DNA from: Boseongicola aestuarii
GTDB taxonomy: Bacteria > Pseudomonadota > Alphaproteobacteria > Rhodobacterales > Rhodobacteraceae
Direction of reading: 5' to 3'
Assembly: GCF_900184815.1 (NCBI RefSeq)
Contig: NZ_FXXQ01000005.1
Coordinates: forward strand, 1-64,000
DNA: 64,000 bases
In this document: positions 52,463-62,161 of the stretch, piece after piece
Position numbering within the stretch: the first letter of the stretch is position 1
Layout: the number at the start of each line of letters is the position of its first letter
Program-made: the position numbers and the translations under genes
The notes under the pieces: model-generated
Told to the model about the DNA's origin: nothing
Seen by the model: only the letters and a program-made list of their open reading frames with translations
Databases searched by the model: none

Positions 52463-55400
52463 CTACTCCGCCGCAATGGGCGCGACATCGCTCGAACACA
52501 CATCTGCGACTTTCACCCGCCGTTGTATCAACGCGAACATCGCGGGCGTGAAGTAGAACGACACCACCGCCGACAGCAGAACGCCCCCCGCGATGGCTAC
52601 GGCAAACGGCGGCCAGAAGCCCCCGCCTGCGAAGATCAGCGGCAGGAAACCTCCGAAGGTCGTGATGGTCGTCGAGATGATGTGACGGCTCGATCCCGTC
52701 ACCACATCTGCCATCGCCGCCCGGTCGCCAGCGTTGGCTTCGGCATTCCCCTGAAGCCCGGTCAAAATGATGATCGCCGCGTTGATCGACACCCCGATCG
52801 AGCCAATGACCCCGATGATCGAGTTGATTCCAAAGGGAAATTGCATGATCGCCAGCGACAGCATCGACAGCCCCGCCGATAGCACGCAGACCACCAAAGC
52901 CACTGCCGACAACCGGAACGAGTTGAATGTCAGCGCAATCGTCGCAATCGTCAACGTCACAATCAGACCTACCGAGGCGAGCAAATTGCCGACCGTGTTC
53001 GAGCGCGCATCGCTGTCTCCGCCCAGTTCCAGCCGATAGCCCGCAGGCACCTCAAATCCACGCTCCTCAAGCCCCGCAAAGATCGACTGCAGCGCTTCTT
53101 CCGGCAGCACATCCGGCACGATAAACGCCTGCACCGTGTTCATCCGTTCGCCATTGCGGCGCGTGATGACACTGGGCGCAGGTTCCAGAACCGGAGTCGC
53201 CAGCGCCGAAAGTGGCACAATCGGCAACGCGCCGGTGGCCGAGATCGCCGCCGCACCCGGCAACACCACCGGCATCTGTGCAATCGCCCCAAGGTCCGCG
53301 CGGAATGTCTCATCGAACCGCACCCGCACCGGCAACTGATCCGTGCCTTCCACCAGACTTCCGCCGCTCATCCCCACAAGACTCGCCTGCAACTGACTGG
53401 CAATCGAGGTCACATCAAACCCCAAAAGCCGCGCATTGGTTTCATCAATGTCAAAGCGCACCTGCGGCGCACCCCCCGTCACACCCGAACGCACCTGCGT
53501 GACCAGCGGCAGATCCGCCATCAACGCGCGCGCCTCGTCGCCGAGCGCACGTAACGTGCCCAGATCCGGCCCGACAATGCGTACTTCTACAGGCGCGGCA
53601 ACAGGTGGGCCCTGAACCAGATTGCGCACAATGATCCGTGCCTCTGGGTAAAGCGTGTCCAGACGATCCTGCAATTCCGGCACCAGCCGCGCGGCATCTG
53701 CGTTCGTCTCCGTCGTCACCATCGCCTGGGCATATCCCGGCTCCTGACTGCGCCCACCGGTGATATTGTAGTAAAACGCAGGCCCCGATTTTCCCAAAGA
53801 CCAATACGCCCGGTCAATCCCCGGCTCATCGCGCAACATCTCATCGACCGAACCCGCGACCTCTGCCGTCTGCGAAATCGCGGTGCCGGGTGGCATGTCA
53901 ATTTCCAGGTGAAACTGGTCCCGCTCAACGCCCGGGAAAAACTGCGCCGTCAACGTTGGAAAGGCCGCGAAACCCATCACCGGCAGAATAAGCGACAAAG
54001 CTACGGATTTGATCGGATGGCGCACCGACCAATAGATCGAGGCGTGAAACAAGCGTCCCAAAGGCGGGATCGACAAACCGGACGATGTATCCGCTTTCAG
54101 AAACCAGCCGGCCAAAGCCGGCGTCACGGTCAAGGCGATCAACAGCGACCAGACCAACATCAACACCACCGCAATCGCAATCGCACCGACAAAGTCACCC
54201 GCCGGTCCCGGCAACAGGATCATCGGCGTGAAACTCAACGCTGTCGTCACGGTCGAGGCCAGCAAAGGCGCCGCCAATCGCCGCGTCGCCTCGCCAGCAG
54301 CCGTCTGCCGGTCCATGCCGCGCGCCAAGCGCTGCCGCACCTCGTCGACCATCACGATGGCCGCGTCCACCAACAGGCCCAGAGCCACAATCAGACCGGT
54401 TACCGACATCTGATGGATCGGCAACCCGATGAAGTTCATCGTCGCCAGGGTCGCAAGCGACACCACCGGCAAGACCAGCGCCACAATCGCCGCCGCCCGC
54501 ACTCCCAGCGTGATAAACAAAACCGCCACCACAAGGCTGACACCGATGGCCATGTTTGTGCCAACTTCGGCCAGCCGGTCCGCCGTGTAAGTGCTCTGAT
54601 CAAACAGCAACGTCTCGGAAATGCCCTGAGGCACCGCCGCCTGTCCTTCGGACAATTCGCTTCGCACGAACTCCATCCAGCGATCGATCTGCACGCCGTC
54701 CTGCGCCAGAACGCCGATCAGAACCGCAGGCCGCCCGTTCGCTATAGCCAGTTCGGCCGCCGGTTCGCGCGCGCCCCGCGTCACCTCGGCAATGTCCGTC
54801 ACCGTCACCACAGCGCCCGTGTCGCTTTCGCGCAAAACGATACGCGACAAGCGGTCCAACGCATCAATCTCGCCCGAGATATTGATCGTCAGATCCGATT
54901 GCCCGCCTAACAAATGCCCTGCCTGAACCTTGCCATCAGCCGCCGCAATCCGCGCAGAAATCTCAGCCGGCGTCAGCCCCAAGGCCGCCGCTTTCACCTG
55001 ATCTACCGTGACCAGAACTTCCTCTTCCGGTTCGCCGAACAAATCCACTGCGCGTGTCGACGGAATAGACCGCAACCGATCCGCCAGAGCCTCGGCATGG
55101 GCGTGTGCCAGTGTGATCGGCACGTCGTCGTGGTCTGCCGTCACCGAGATCACGGCCGAATAGGCGCTTATCCCTTCCGCGTTGAACTCGGGAGGCTGAA
55201 CTCCCGCCGGGAAATCCCGCCGCGCGTCCTCCACCGCATCGCGTGCCTCGGACCAGACCTGTTCGATCGTGGCCTCGTCCAGCGTTTCCAACAACTCGAC
55301 CGACACCACCGAAACGCCGGTACGCGACACCGAGGTGATGATGTTCACCTCGGAAATCTCTCGCAGTTCGTCCTCGATCTCGCTGGTCACCAGAGCCTCG

Positions 55401-55570
55401 ACCCGCGCCGGATCAGCGCCCGGGAACGACGTGGTGACAACCGCGAAAATGTTGGTGATCGTCGGATCTTCTTGCCGTCCCAGCGACAAAAACGATGACA
55501 AGCCCGCCGAAATCAGCACCAAAAGGATCAGTGCGACCAACCTTGGCTGACGAAACGTTAGCGTTTCCAT
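52463..55570 (-). CDS. RND family efflux transporter, inner-membrane subunit
   Basis: The 1035-residue protein starts at ATG 55570. The N-terminal helix is followed by SFPGADPARVEALVTSEIED, a periplasmic porter domain, and the transmembrane block with VDAAIVMVDEVRQRL (proton-relay Asp pair) and a second repeat ending in ISTTITTFGGFLPLIF. It is an AcrB/MexB-like proton-driven multidrug pump of the HAE-1-related group. It works with the adaptor encoded just upstream; no TolC-type gene is in the window. Confidence 0.94.
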   Translation of the reverse strand: METLTFRQPRLVALILLVLISAGLSSFLSLGRQEDPTITNIFAVVTTSFPGADPARVEALVTSEIEDELREISEVNIITSVSRTGVSVVSVELLETLDEATIEQVWSEARDAVEDARRDFPAGVQPPEFNAEGISAYSAVISVTADHDDVPITLAHAHAEALADRLRSIPSTRAVDLFGEPEEEVLVTVDQVKAAALGLTPAEISARIAAADGKVQAGHLLGGQSDLTINISGEIDALDRLSRIVLRESDTGAVVTVTDIAEVTRGAREPAAELAIANGRPAVLIGVLAQDGVQIDRWMEFVRSELSEGQAAVPQGISETLLFDQSTYTADRLAEVGTNMAIGVSLVVAVLFITLGVRAAAIVALVLPVVSLATLATMNFIGLPIHQMSVTGLIVALGLLVDAAIVMVDEVRQRLARGMDRQTAAGEATRRLAAPLLASTVTTALSFTPMILLPGPAGDFVGAIAIAVVLMLVWSLLIALTVTPALAGWFLKADTSSGLSIPPLGRLFHASIYWSVRHPIKSVALSLILPVMGFAAFPTLTAQFFPGVERDQFHLEIDMPPGTAISQTAEVAGSVDEMLRDEPGIDRAYWSLGKSGPAFYYNITGGRSQEPGYAQAMVTTETNADAARLVPELQDRLDTLYPEARIIVRNLVQGPPVAAPVEVRIVGPDLGTLRALGDEARALMADLPLVTQVRSGVTGGAPQVRFDIDETNARLLGFDVTSIASQLQASLVGMSGGSLVEGTDQLPVRVRFDETFRADLGAIAQMPVVLPGAAAISATGALPIVPLSALATPVLEPAPSVITRRNGERMNTVQAFIVPDVLPEEALQSIFAGLEERGFEVPAGYRLELGGDSDARSNTVGNLLASVGLIVTLTIATIALTFNSFRLSAVALVVCVLSAGLSMLSLAIMQFPFGINSIIGVIGSIGVSINAAIIILTGLQGNAEANAGDRAAMADVVTGSSRHIISTTITTFGGFLPLIFAGGGFWPPFAVAIAGGVLLSAVVSFYFTPAMFALIQRRVKVADVCSSDVAPIAAE

Positions 55571-55574
55571 GTGG

Positions 55575-56714
55575 TTAGCCTTCCGCGCTGATGGTGTCGA
55601 CGACCTGCCCCGGCACCACACGATGCGCGCCCGAACGGATCATCAACGCCCCGTCCTTAAACGAGCCGCGCACGAAAACCCGGCTTTCTTCGGCGTGCAG
55701 CACTTCGACGGTCGCAGGTTTTACGACGCTGTCTTCGACAACAAGCATGGTCCAGACGCCACCCGCACCTTCCTGCAACGCATCCAGTCCAATCCAGACG
55801 CCCGACGCATCGACGTCAGTTACGACGCGCAAGGTGGCGGTCTGCCCGAACACCGGAGGCGTTTCGGTCTCGATCGCGAATAGCGCAGTCTGCGTGCGTG
55901 TCAGCGGGTCGATATCAGGGCGAAACTGGATTAGCGTCGCCGGGTAAGCAACGCCTCCCACATCGACTTCGACCCCATCGAGGCTGGCGCGATCAAGTCC
56001 CAATGGCAGCCCCACACGTACCTCGACCACACCCGTCTCGATCAGGCTTGCCACAGTCTGTCCAGCGGTCAAGGCTGTGCCCTCATCCACAAATTGCGCA
56101 CCAACGCGACCCTGAAAGGGTGCACGCATCACGGATTTTTCAAGGTTGATCGCCACCGACTGGAGGCTTGCATCAATTTCGGCCAACCGGCTTTGCAACT
56201 CATTTCGGGTCGCCAAGGCCTGATCCAGCGTCTCGACACTGGCAAAGCCTTCCGAGCGCAAAGCCTCGGCCCGTACTAGCCGTGTTTCAGCCAGATCTAG
56301 TTGGGTCAGCGTCGCCGCTCGTGCAGCCTTTTGCCGGGTCTCTTCCGCCTTCAAAAGCGCCGTATCAAGCGACGCCAACACTTGCCCCGCGGCAACTTCC
56401 TCGCCCTCATCGACCTTAAGCGACACAAGGCGGCCGCTCAACTCAAACGACAACCCCACGGTGGTGCGCGCTTCGACCTGCCCCACGAACTTGCGCGCAA
56501 CTCGGTAGCTGTCCTGCCGTTTCAACATCTCCACCGCGACCCGCGTCATCGCCGCCGCTTCGGGTTCGGGCACATCCGCCGACCGGTTGGCCAGAGCCGT
56601 CGCGCCAGACATCACCGCAACCACAGCGCCCGCAAGGACAATAAGGGTCAGCGTGCTCGACAGCGCCCACCGGGCCATTCGCGCCGTAAATCCGGCCTTT
56701 TGCGATCCTGACAT
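55575..56714 (-). CDS. RND periplasmic adaptor (membrane fusion protein)
   Basis: The 379-residue protein has an N-terminal anchor (LSSTLTLIVLAGAVVAVMSG). A lipoyl-like hairpin reads FELSGRLVSLKVDEGEEVAA-GQVLASLDT, with a coiled-coil hairpin (KAARAATLTQLDLAETRLVR), the return MRAPFQGRVGAQFVDEGTAL, and beta-barrel domains. It links the RND pump to an outer-membrane channel. It is first in the operon and its promoter faces the divergent TetR gene. Confidence 0.93.
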   Translation of the reverse strand: MSGSQKAGFTARMARWALSSTLTLIVLAGAVVAVMSGATALANRSADVPEPEAAAMTRVAVEMLKRQDSYRVARKFVGQVEARTTVGLSFELSGRLVSLKVDEGEEVAAGQVLASLDTALLKAEETRQKAARAATLTQLDLAETRLVRAEALRSEGFASVETLDQALATRNELQSRLAEIDASLQSVAINLEKSVMRAPFQGRVGAQFVDEGTALTAGQTVASLIETGVVEVRVGLPLGLDRASLDGVEVDVGGVAYPATLIQFRPDIDPLTRTQTALFAIETETPPVFGQTATLRVVTDVDASGVWIGLDALQEGAGGVWTMLVVEDSVVKPATVEVLHAEESRVFVRGSFKDGALMIRSGAHRVVPGQVVDTISAEG

Positions 56715-56741
56715 GACGAAACCTTTCGAATCGGACTTGGC

Positions 56742-56777
56742 AAGTTAGAGGCTCTTACATAAGTTAGAAACTCTTAC
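56742..56777. promoter_or_regulatory. Paired TetR operators between the RND operon and its regulator
   Basis: AAGTTAGAGGCTCTTAC (56742-56758) and AAGTTAGAAACTCTTAC (56761-56777) match at 15 of 17 bases with a 19-base period. Each is a quasi-palindrome (GTTAGAG-CTCTTAC). They lie between the divergent starts, so one repressor could control both. Confidence 0.8.
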
Positions 56778-56814
56778 TTTGACAAGTCTTACGCACTCTG
56801 AAAGACATTGGATC

Positions 56815-57441
56815 ATGAAAACCGACCCAAAAACTGGCAAACGCGATAGCTATCACCACGGTGATTTGCGCACACAGCTTATTGAAGCGGCGCGTGTCCT
56901 GGTCGAAGAAAAAGGCCCCGAACAGTTCTCGGTGTCAGAGGCCTGCCGTATTGCCGGGGTGTCCACTGCTGCGCCCTATAAGCACTTCAAAAATAAAGAA
57001 GAAATGCTGCAGGAAGTCTGCATCCTGGGTATGCACCGCCAGCGCGCCCAGATGGTCGAAGAGGTCAGTCCCCATGCGCCAGGTACGCTTGATCGCATTG
57101 TCGCACTGGGCCGTGTTTACGTTCGGTTTGCTCAGGAAGAACCCGGCGTTTTCCGCCTCATGTTCGGTTTTGCGAATGAGAATGACGAAGACGAAGCCCT
57201 GAAAGAAGTCGGTCAGGGCACTTTCAAACTGGTTCAGCAGGAAGTCGCATGGTGCCGCGGAAGTGACGAGATCAACGATCAGGACATCCAGCGCGCCTTC
57301 CTGTTATGGAGCTTCGTCCACGGTCTGTCGTTTCTCAGGATCGACGGAAAACTCAGCAAAGTCGACCTGTCTATCGACTTCGAAAGCACGCTGACGGAAA
57401 TTGCGCGGCGTGTGCTGTCCGACGACGTCCCAACACCCTGA
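56815..57441 (+). CDS. TetR/AcrR-family repressor of the RND pump
   Basis: The 208-residue protein (ATG 56815) starts with the TetR DNA-binding domain: LRTQLIEAARVLVEEKGPEQ, FSVSEACRIAGVSTAAPYKH, FKNKEEML. The remaining helical domain (TetR_C_13-like) should bind a pump substrate as inducer. It is divergent from the adaptor/RND genes, with paired operators between. Alternative start ATG 56779 would overlap the operator and is less likely. Confidence 0.9.
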   Translation: MKTDPKTGKRDSYHHGDLRTQLIEAARVLVEEKGPEQFSVSEACRIAGVSTAAPYKHFKNKEEMLQEVCILGMHRQRAQMVEEVSPHAPGTLDRIVALGRVYVRFAQEEPGVFRLMFGFANENDEDEALKEVGQGTFKLVQQEVAWCRGSDEINDQDIQRAFLLWSFVHGLSFLRIDGKLSKVDLSIDFESTLTEIARRVLSDDVPTP

Positions 57442-57451
57442 CGCGCCCACG

Positions 57452-59062
57452 TTAACCGACGCCTCCAAAGCGCACGCCGGAGATCTCGGCCATGTCCTTT
57501 TTCCAAGTCGTCAGATCATCGGCGTTGAATTTCGACAGATGATCGTGTCCGCAGGCGCGCGCCATTACCTGCATCAACTCGACACTTGCCTCAAAGAAAT
57601 TCGCCAACTGCCGCGCTGATTTTTCCGCCACCAGCCGGTTCACAAGATGCGGCTTTTGCGTTGCGATCCCGACCGGGCAATTGTTCGTATGACACGCCCG
57701 CATCGCCAAACACCCAATCGCCTGCATGGCCGCGTTCGACACCGCAATCGCATCCGCGCCCAGCGCCATCGCCTTGATGAAATCCGCCGGTTTGCGCAAA
57801 CCGCCGGTGATGACCAGCGTCACATCCTGCCGCCCCAGAACGTCCAGATGCCGCCGTGCGCGCGCCAAGGCCGGGATTGTCGGCACCGAGATATTGTCCC
57901 GGAAAATCACCGGCGCAGCGCCCGTGCCGCCACCGCGCCCATCCAAAATCACATAGTCGACTCCGACGTCCAGAGCCGAGTCGATGTCTTTTTCGATATG
58001 CTGCGCCGACAGTTTGTATCCGATCGGAATACCTCCGGTGCGGTCGCGCACTTCGTCCGCAAATTCCTTGATCTGAGACACCTCGGTCCAGTCCGGAAAC
58101 CGTGCAGGCGACACCGCCGCCGTGCCCGGCTCCAAACCCCGCACTTCGGCGATCTTCCCTTGAACCTTCTCACCGGGCAAATGGCCTCCGGTCCCGGTCT
58201 TTGCACCCTGCCCGCCTTTGAAGTGAAACGCCTGAACCCGGTCCAGCTTGTCCCACGAAAAGCCAAACCGCCCCGACGCCAACTCGTAAAAATAGCGCGA
58301 ATTCTCGGCCTGCTCTTCGGGCAGCATGCCGCCTTCGCCGGAACAAATCCCCGTCCCCGCCAACTCGGCGCCACGCGCCAAAGCAATCTTGGCGCTTCCC
58401 GACAAGGCCCCGAAACTCATGTCGGACACGAACAACGGTATCTTCAACTTCAACGGCTTTTGCGCGTTCGGCCCGATCACAACCTCGGTCCCGACCGGAT
58501 CCTCATCCAACAGTGGAGGCTTGTGCAACTGCGCCGTCAACAATTGGATCTCATCCCAATCCGGCAACTCGCCGCGCGGAACGCCCATCGATTCAACTAC
58601 CCCGTGATGCCCGGTTTTCGACAGGCCCTGCTTGGCGTATCGCTGGATCAAGCCGTTGTAGGGCTCTGCGTCAGTCCCGTGGCTCGGGTCCGCATAGAGC
58701 CCCAGATACGCATCGCGATTATAGGGCTGGGGATTGTCATGCCCCCAAGCGTTTATCTCATCGGCATCCACGCAAACCGAGCCATCCTCGACCCAGGATT
58801 TGAACTTGGGCAACTTCTCGTCGTTGGCATAGGCCGACACGCCACTGTCCAGCCGGTAATCCCAATTATGCACGCCGCAGATCAGATCGTTGCCCCGCAC
58901 GTGGCCGTCAGCCATCAAGGCGCCCCGATGCAGGCAGCGTCCGTAGAACACGGATATCTCATCATCAAATCGCACCACCACCAAATCGACTTCGCCAACA
59001 ATCGCGTATTCCGGCGTGCGGTCTGCCAGATCGTCCAATTTGTAAATCGCAGTGGTTTTCAT
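57452..59062 (-). CDS. Rieske-domain / glutamate-synthase-like FMN protein fusion
   Basis: The 536-residue protein starts at ATG 59062. Residues about 1-100 form a Rieske [2Fe-2S] domain with YGRCLHRGALM and ICGVHNWDY (C-x-H and C-x2-H ligands). Residues about 150-520 are the FMN-binding domain of glutamate synthases: FVSDMSFGALSGSAKIALAR, GEGGMLPEE, FHFKGGQGAKTGTGGHLPG, YVILDGRGGGTGAAP, and CHTNNCPVGIATQ for an iron-sulfur cluster. No glutaminase domain is present. Similar stand-alone proteins are annotated as glutamate-synthase-related or methylglutamate-type enzymes; substrate unknown. Confidence 0.85.
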   Translation of the reverse strand: MKTTAIYKLDDLADRTPEYAIVGEVDLVVVRFDDEISVFYGRCLHRGALMADGHVRGNDLICGVHNWDYRLDSGVSAYANDEKLPKFKSWVEDGSVCVDADEINAWGHDNPQPYNRDAYLGLYADPSHGTDAEPYNGLIQRYAKQGLSKTGHHGVVESMGVPRGELPDWDEIQLLTAQLHKPPLLDEDPVGTEVVIGPNAQKPLKLKIPLFVSDMSFGALSGSAKIALARGAELAGTGICSGEGGMLPEEQAENSRYFYELASGRFGFSWDKLDRVQAFHFKGGQGAKTGTGGHLPGEKVQGKIAEVRGLEPGTAAVSPARFPDWTEVSQIKEFADEVRDRTGGIPIGYKLSAQHIEKDIDSALDVGVDYVILDGRGGGTGAAPVIFRDNISVPTIPALARARRHLDVLGRQDVTLVITGGLRKPADFIKAMALGADAIAVSNAAMQAIGCLAMRACHTNNCPVGIATQKPHLVNRLVAEKSARQLANFFEASVELMQVMARACGHDHLSKFNADDLTTWKKDMAEISGVRFGGVG

Positions 59063-59294
59063 GTGTACCGTCCTTTGCCTTGGGTCGCGTGAGGACCTCT
59101 CAAAGCACGATGGCCGATTATCCCGGCGCCGTCCAATCACAGCAGACCTGCATCTACGCAGGTCAGAGTCTGGCACGTCGTCCAAGCTGCGCGGATGTCG
59201 GCAATCCTAACACATTCCTAATCCAGCGAACGGGCGCACCGACGCAATACCGACGTGATACGGACGTCACACCGACCCGCCATAACGTGTGTTT

Positions 59295-60293
59295 TCAGAT
59301 TACCCGACGCTGTTCGTGATCAAACGCAAAGGCCTTCGCATCGTCGAAATCAAGCTCGATCGCCTCGCCCACGCGCGTGTCGTCCTGACCGAAAATGCGT
59401 ACCGTCAAAGCCTCGTCCTGCGCGGTTTTCACCAGAAGGTTCGTATCCCCGCCAAGCCGCTCGACATGCGTCACGCGCCCCTTGATCCGCCCGCCGGAAA
59501 CCGGACGCAAATACTCGGGACGGATGCCGATCACCCCGTTTTCAGGAATGGAAACAGGGGCTTTCGACAGGAAGTTCATCGCCGGGGAACCCAGAAAACC
59601 GGCCACGAACTGGTTCACGGGGTTGTTGTAAAGCTCCATCGGCGAGCCCACTTGTTCGATCCTTCCGTCACGCAGGACGACAATTTTGTCGGCCAGCGTC
59701 ATCGCCTCGGTCTGGTCGTGCGTCACGTAGATCATCGTCGCACTGAGCGTGCGTTGCAGTTCGGCGATTTCAACACGCGTGTTCATTCGCAAGGCCGCGT
59801 CCAGATTGGAAAGGGGCTCGTCGAACAGGAACAGTTTCGGCTCGCGCACAATCGTCCGGCCAATGGCCACACGCTGGCGCTGACCCCCGGATAAATCTGA
59901 CGGGCGCCGGTCCACGTAGGCACCCAGATCAAGCATCTGGACCGCCTTGTTCACGCGTGCTTCGATCACCGATTTCGGCTGATTCTCCTGCTTCAAACCA
60001 AGCGCCATATTATCACGAACGCTGAGGTGCGGATAAAGCGCATAGGATTGAAAAACCATCGCAATTCCGCGTTTCGCGGGCGGAACCGAGTTGACTTGGG
60101 CGCCACCGATTTCGACGGTCCCGCTGGTGGCATCCTCAAGGCCTGCGATCACCCGGAGCAACGTGGATTTACCGCACCCGGAGGGGCCGACAAAGACGAC
60201 GAATTCACCTTCTTCGACGGTCAGGTTGATGTCCTTCAGGACTTCAACCGGACCAAAGGACTTGCAGATATTCGTAAGGGCCAGCGCGGTCAT
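59295..60293 (-). CDS. ABC sugar transporter ATP-binding protein (UgpC/MalK type)
   Basis: The 332-residue protein has Walker A GPSGCGKSTLLR, the Q loop MVFQSYALYPHLSV, the ABC signature DLSGGQRQRVAIGR, Walker B LFLFDEPLSNLD, the switch VTHDQTEAMTLAD, and a C-terminal TOBE-like regulatory domain (IGIRPEYLRP). It energises import by the two permeases upstream. Its ATG overlaps the dehydrogenase stop. It is the last gene of a five-gene operon. Confidence 0.94.
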   Translation of the reverse strand: MTALALTNICKSFGPVEVLKDINLTVEEGEFVVFVGPSGCGKSTLLRVIAGLEDATSGTVEIGGAQVNSVPPAKRGIAMVFQSYALYPHLSVRDNMALGLKQENQPKSVIEARVNKAVQMLDLGAYVDRRPSDLSGGQRQRVAIGRTIVREPKLFLFDEPLSNLDAALRMNTRVEIAELQRTLSATMIYVTHDQTEAMTLADKIVVLRDGRIEQVGSPMELYNNPVNQFVAGFLGSPAMNFLSKAPVSIPENGVIGIRPEYLRPVSGGRIKGRVTHVERLGGDTNLLVKTAQDEALTVRIFGQDDTRVGEAIELDFDDAKAFAFDHEQRRVI

Positions 60294-61315
60294 GTCGAAA
60301 CTCCCAATTCCACAGGTCGTCCGGTGCGAATGCTTTCATCCGCGGCCAGACAAATTGCCAGTGATTGCACGGCATCGCTCATGTGGCGCGTAAGGTTGAT
60401 GTCTTGAGAAATGGCCTGGATCATATAGGCCTGCTCGGCGTCGCAAAGTTCCTGATGACCGGGTTCACCCGGCATGTCGATCAAAGTGTCACCGCCTGGG
60501 CGATGGACCAGAAGCCCGCCCACTTTGGTATGGCCGTCCACATCGTCCGAGGCCCCCTTGTTGCCGTCCACAATCGACACCGCGCCGTTCTGAGACACTA
60601 CGTCCTTCACGAAGAACGCGGTCTCGGACATCATCGGGCCCCAGCCCGCTTCATACCAACCGATTGATCCATCCTCGAACCAAACCTGCAACTGACCGTA
60701 ATTGTACATTTGCGGCGCGATCTCGTCCGACAGACGCACCCCCATGCCGCTGACGCGCAGAGGTTTCGCGTCGGTGATCTGGCACATCACGTCAACGTAA
60801 TGCACGCCGCAATCCACCAGCGGACTTGTGGTTTGCATCAATGCCTTGTGTGTCTCCCATGTGGGACCGTCCGACTGCTGGTTGAGGTTCATGCGGAAGA
60901 CATATGGCCCGCCCAGCGCGCGCGCTTCAGCGATAAGGCGCTGCCAGCTTGGGTGGTGCCGCAGAATATACCCGATGACCAGTTTCCGGTTGAGGCGCAC
61001 AGCCGTTTCCACCACGCGCCGGGCGTCGGCCACGGTCGTTGCCAGCGGCTTTTCGATGAACACATCAGCCCCCGCCTCCATCGCGGCGATGGCATAGTCC
61101 GCATGGCTGTCCGAATAGGTCGCAATGCAGACCAGATCGGGGTCTTGGGCCAGTCCGTCCTCGAAGGTCGAAAAGCGCGGGTAGCTCTGCAAAGCCTCGG
61201 GCAAATCGACGTGCGAGCGGTTCACCAACCCGACGATTTCTGCCTCGGGGTGTTTGTGGTAGGCAATCGCATGGCTGCGCCCCATATTGCCCAATCCGGC
61301 GACGATAACTCTCAT
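60290..61315 (-). CDS. Gfo/Idh/MocA-family oxidoreductase
   Basis: The 341-residue protein (ATG 61315) has the NAD(P) motif VIVAGLGNMGRSHAIAYHKH, the family signature EAGADVFIEKPLATTVADAR, and the active-site region TTSPLVDCGVHYVDVMCQIT with conserved Asp and His. Such enzymes oxidise sugars or cyclic polyols. Lying between permease and ATPase genes with four-base overlaps on both sides, it probably acts on the imported sugar. Confidence 0.92.
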   Translation of the reverse strand: MRVIVAGLGNMGRSHAIAYHKHPEAEIVGLVNRSHVDLPEALQSYPRFSTFEDGLAQDPDLVCIATYSDSHADYAIAAMEAGADVFIEKPLATTVADARRVVETAVRLNRKLVIGYILRHHPSWQRLIAEARALGGPYVFRMNLNQQSDGPTWETHKALMQTTSPLVDCGVHYVDVMCQITDAKPLRVSGMGVRLSDEIAPQMYNYGQLQVWFEDGSIGWYEAGWGPMMSETAFFVKDVVSQNGAVSIVDGNKGASDDVDGHTKVGGLLVHRPGGDTLIDMPGEPGHQELCDAEQAYMIQAISQDINLTRHMSDAVQSLAICLAADESIRTGRPVELGVST

Positions 61316-62151
61316 TTGACTGCTCCCGATGTGATGCCGCGGATAAGTTGGCGCGAAAAGATCACGTAAAGCGCCATGACCGGCAGGATCGCGAGCGACA
61401 AGGCCGACAGGACTGCGTTCCAGTCCGTGACGAACTGCCCGATAAAGACCTGACTTCCGAGGGTCAGCGTCTTTACTTCTTCTGCGGGTGCAAGGATCAG
61501 CGGAAACCACAAGTCGTTCCAGATCGGGATCATGTTGAAGACCGCGACCGTCGCCATCGCAGGGCGCACGAGTGGCAGGACCAAACGGAAGAAGATGCGA
61601 TATTCCGAAAGCCCATCGATGCGGCCTGCGTTTTTCAGATCATCACTCACCTGGCGCATGAACTCGGACAGGATGAAGACTGCCAACGGCAATCCTTGTG
61701 CTGTATAGACGAGGATCAACGCCCAGAGCGTATTCACAAGGCCGGTCTGCACCATCAATTCCAGGATCGCCACCGTGCCGATACGGATCGGGATCATGAT
61801 GCCAAGGGCCAGGTAAAGCCCCATCATAAGATTGCCCTTGAAGCGATATTCGGCAAGCGCGAAAGCGGCCATGGCTCCGAACAGAAGAATGAAGAATAGC
61901 GAGGCGACCGTGACGATCATCGAGTTCTGAAAGTAGAGGAAGAAGTCGCCTTGATTGAGAACCGTCTCGTATCCGATCAATGAAAACGTCTCGGAATTGG
62001 GCATCGCCAGCGGCTCGCGAAAAATCGCGCGTCGGGTTTTGAAGCTGTTGATAATGATCACGAATACCGGGAACAACGCAATCAGCGTATAGAGGATCAA
62101 TACACCATGCGCAGCGTAGGTATTGAGGCGGTTTTGACGGGCGATGCTCAT
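61312..62151 (-). CDS. ABC sugar transporter permease (MalG type)
   Basis: The 279-residue protein (ATG 62151) has six helices and the EAA loop variant KNAGRIDGLSEYRIFFRLVL (consensus EAA...G.........LP). It pairs with the MalF-type permease to form the membrane channel of the CUT1 sugar importer. It starts 10 bases after the upstream permease stops, and its stop overlaps the dehydrogenase start. Confidence 0.93.
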   Translation of the reverse strand: MSIARQNRLNTYAAHGVLILYTLIALFPVFVIIINSFKTRRAIFREPLAMPNSETFSLIGYETVLNQGDFFLYFQNSMIVTVASLFFILLFGAMAAFALAEYRFKGNLMMGLYLALGIMIPIRIGTVAILELMVQTGLVNTLWALILVYTAQGLPLAVFILSEFMRQVSDDLKNAGRIDGLSEYRIFFRLVLPLVRPAMATVAVFNMIPIWNDLWFPLILAPAEEVKTLTLGSQVFIGQFVTDWNAVLSALSLAILPVMALYVIFSRQLIRGITSGAVK

Positions 62152-62161
62152 GTCATTGTCC

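Noticed and set aside
53909-54910. 333-codon plus frame opposite the RND transporter gene
   Set aside because: Product is Arg/Gln/His-rich low complexity, a typical antisense shadow.
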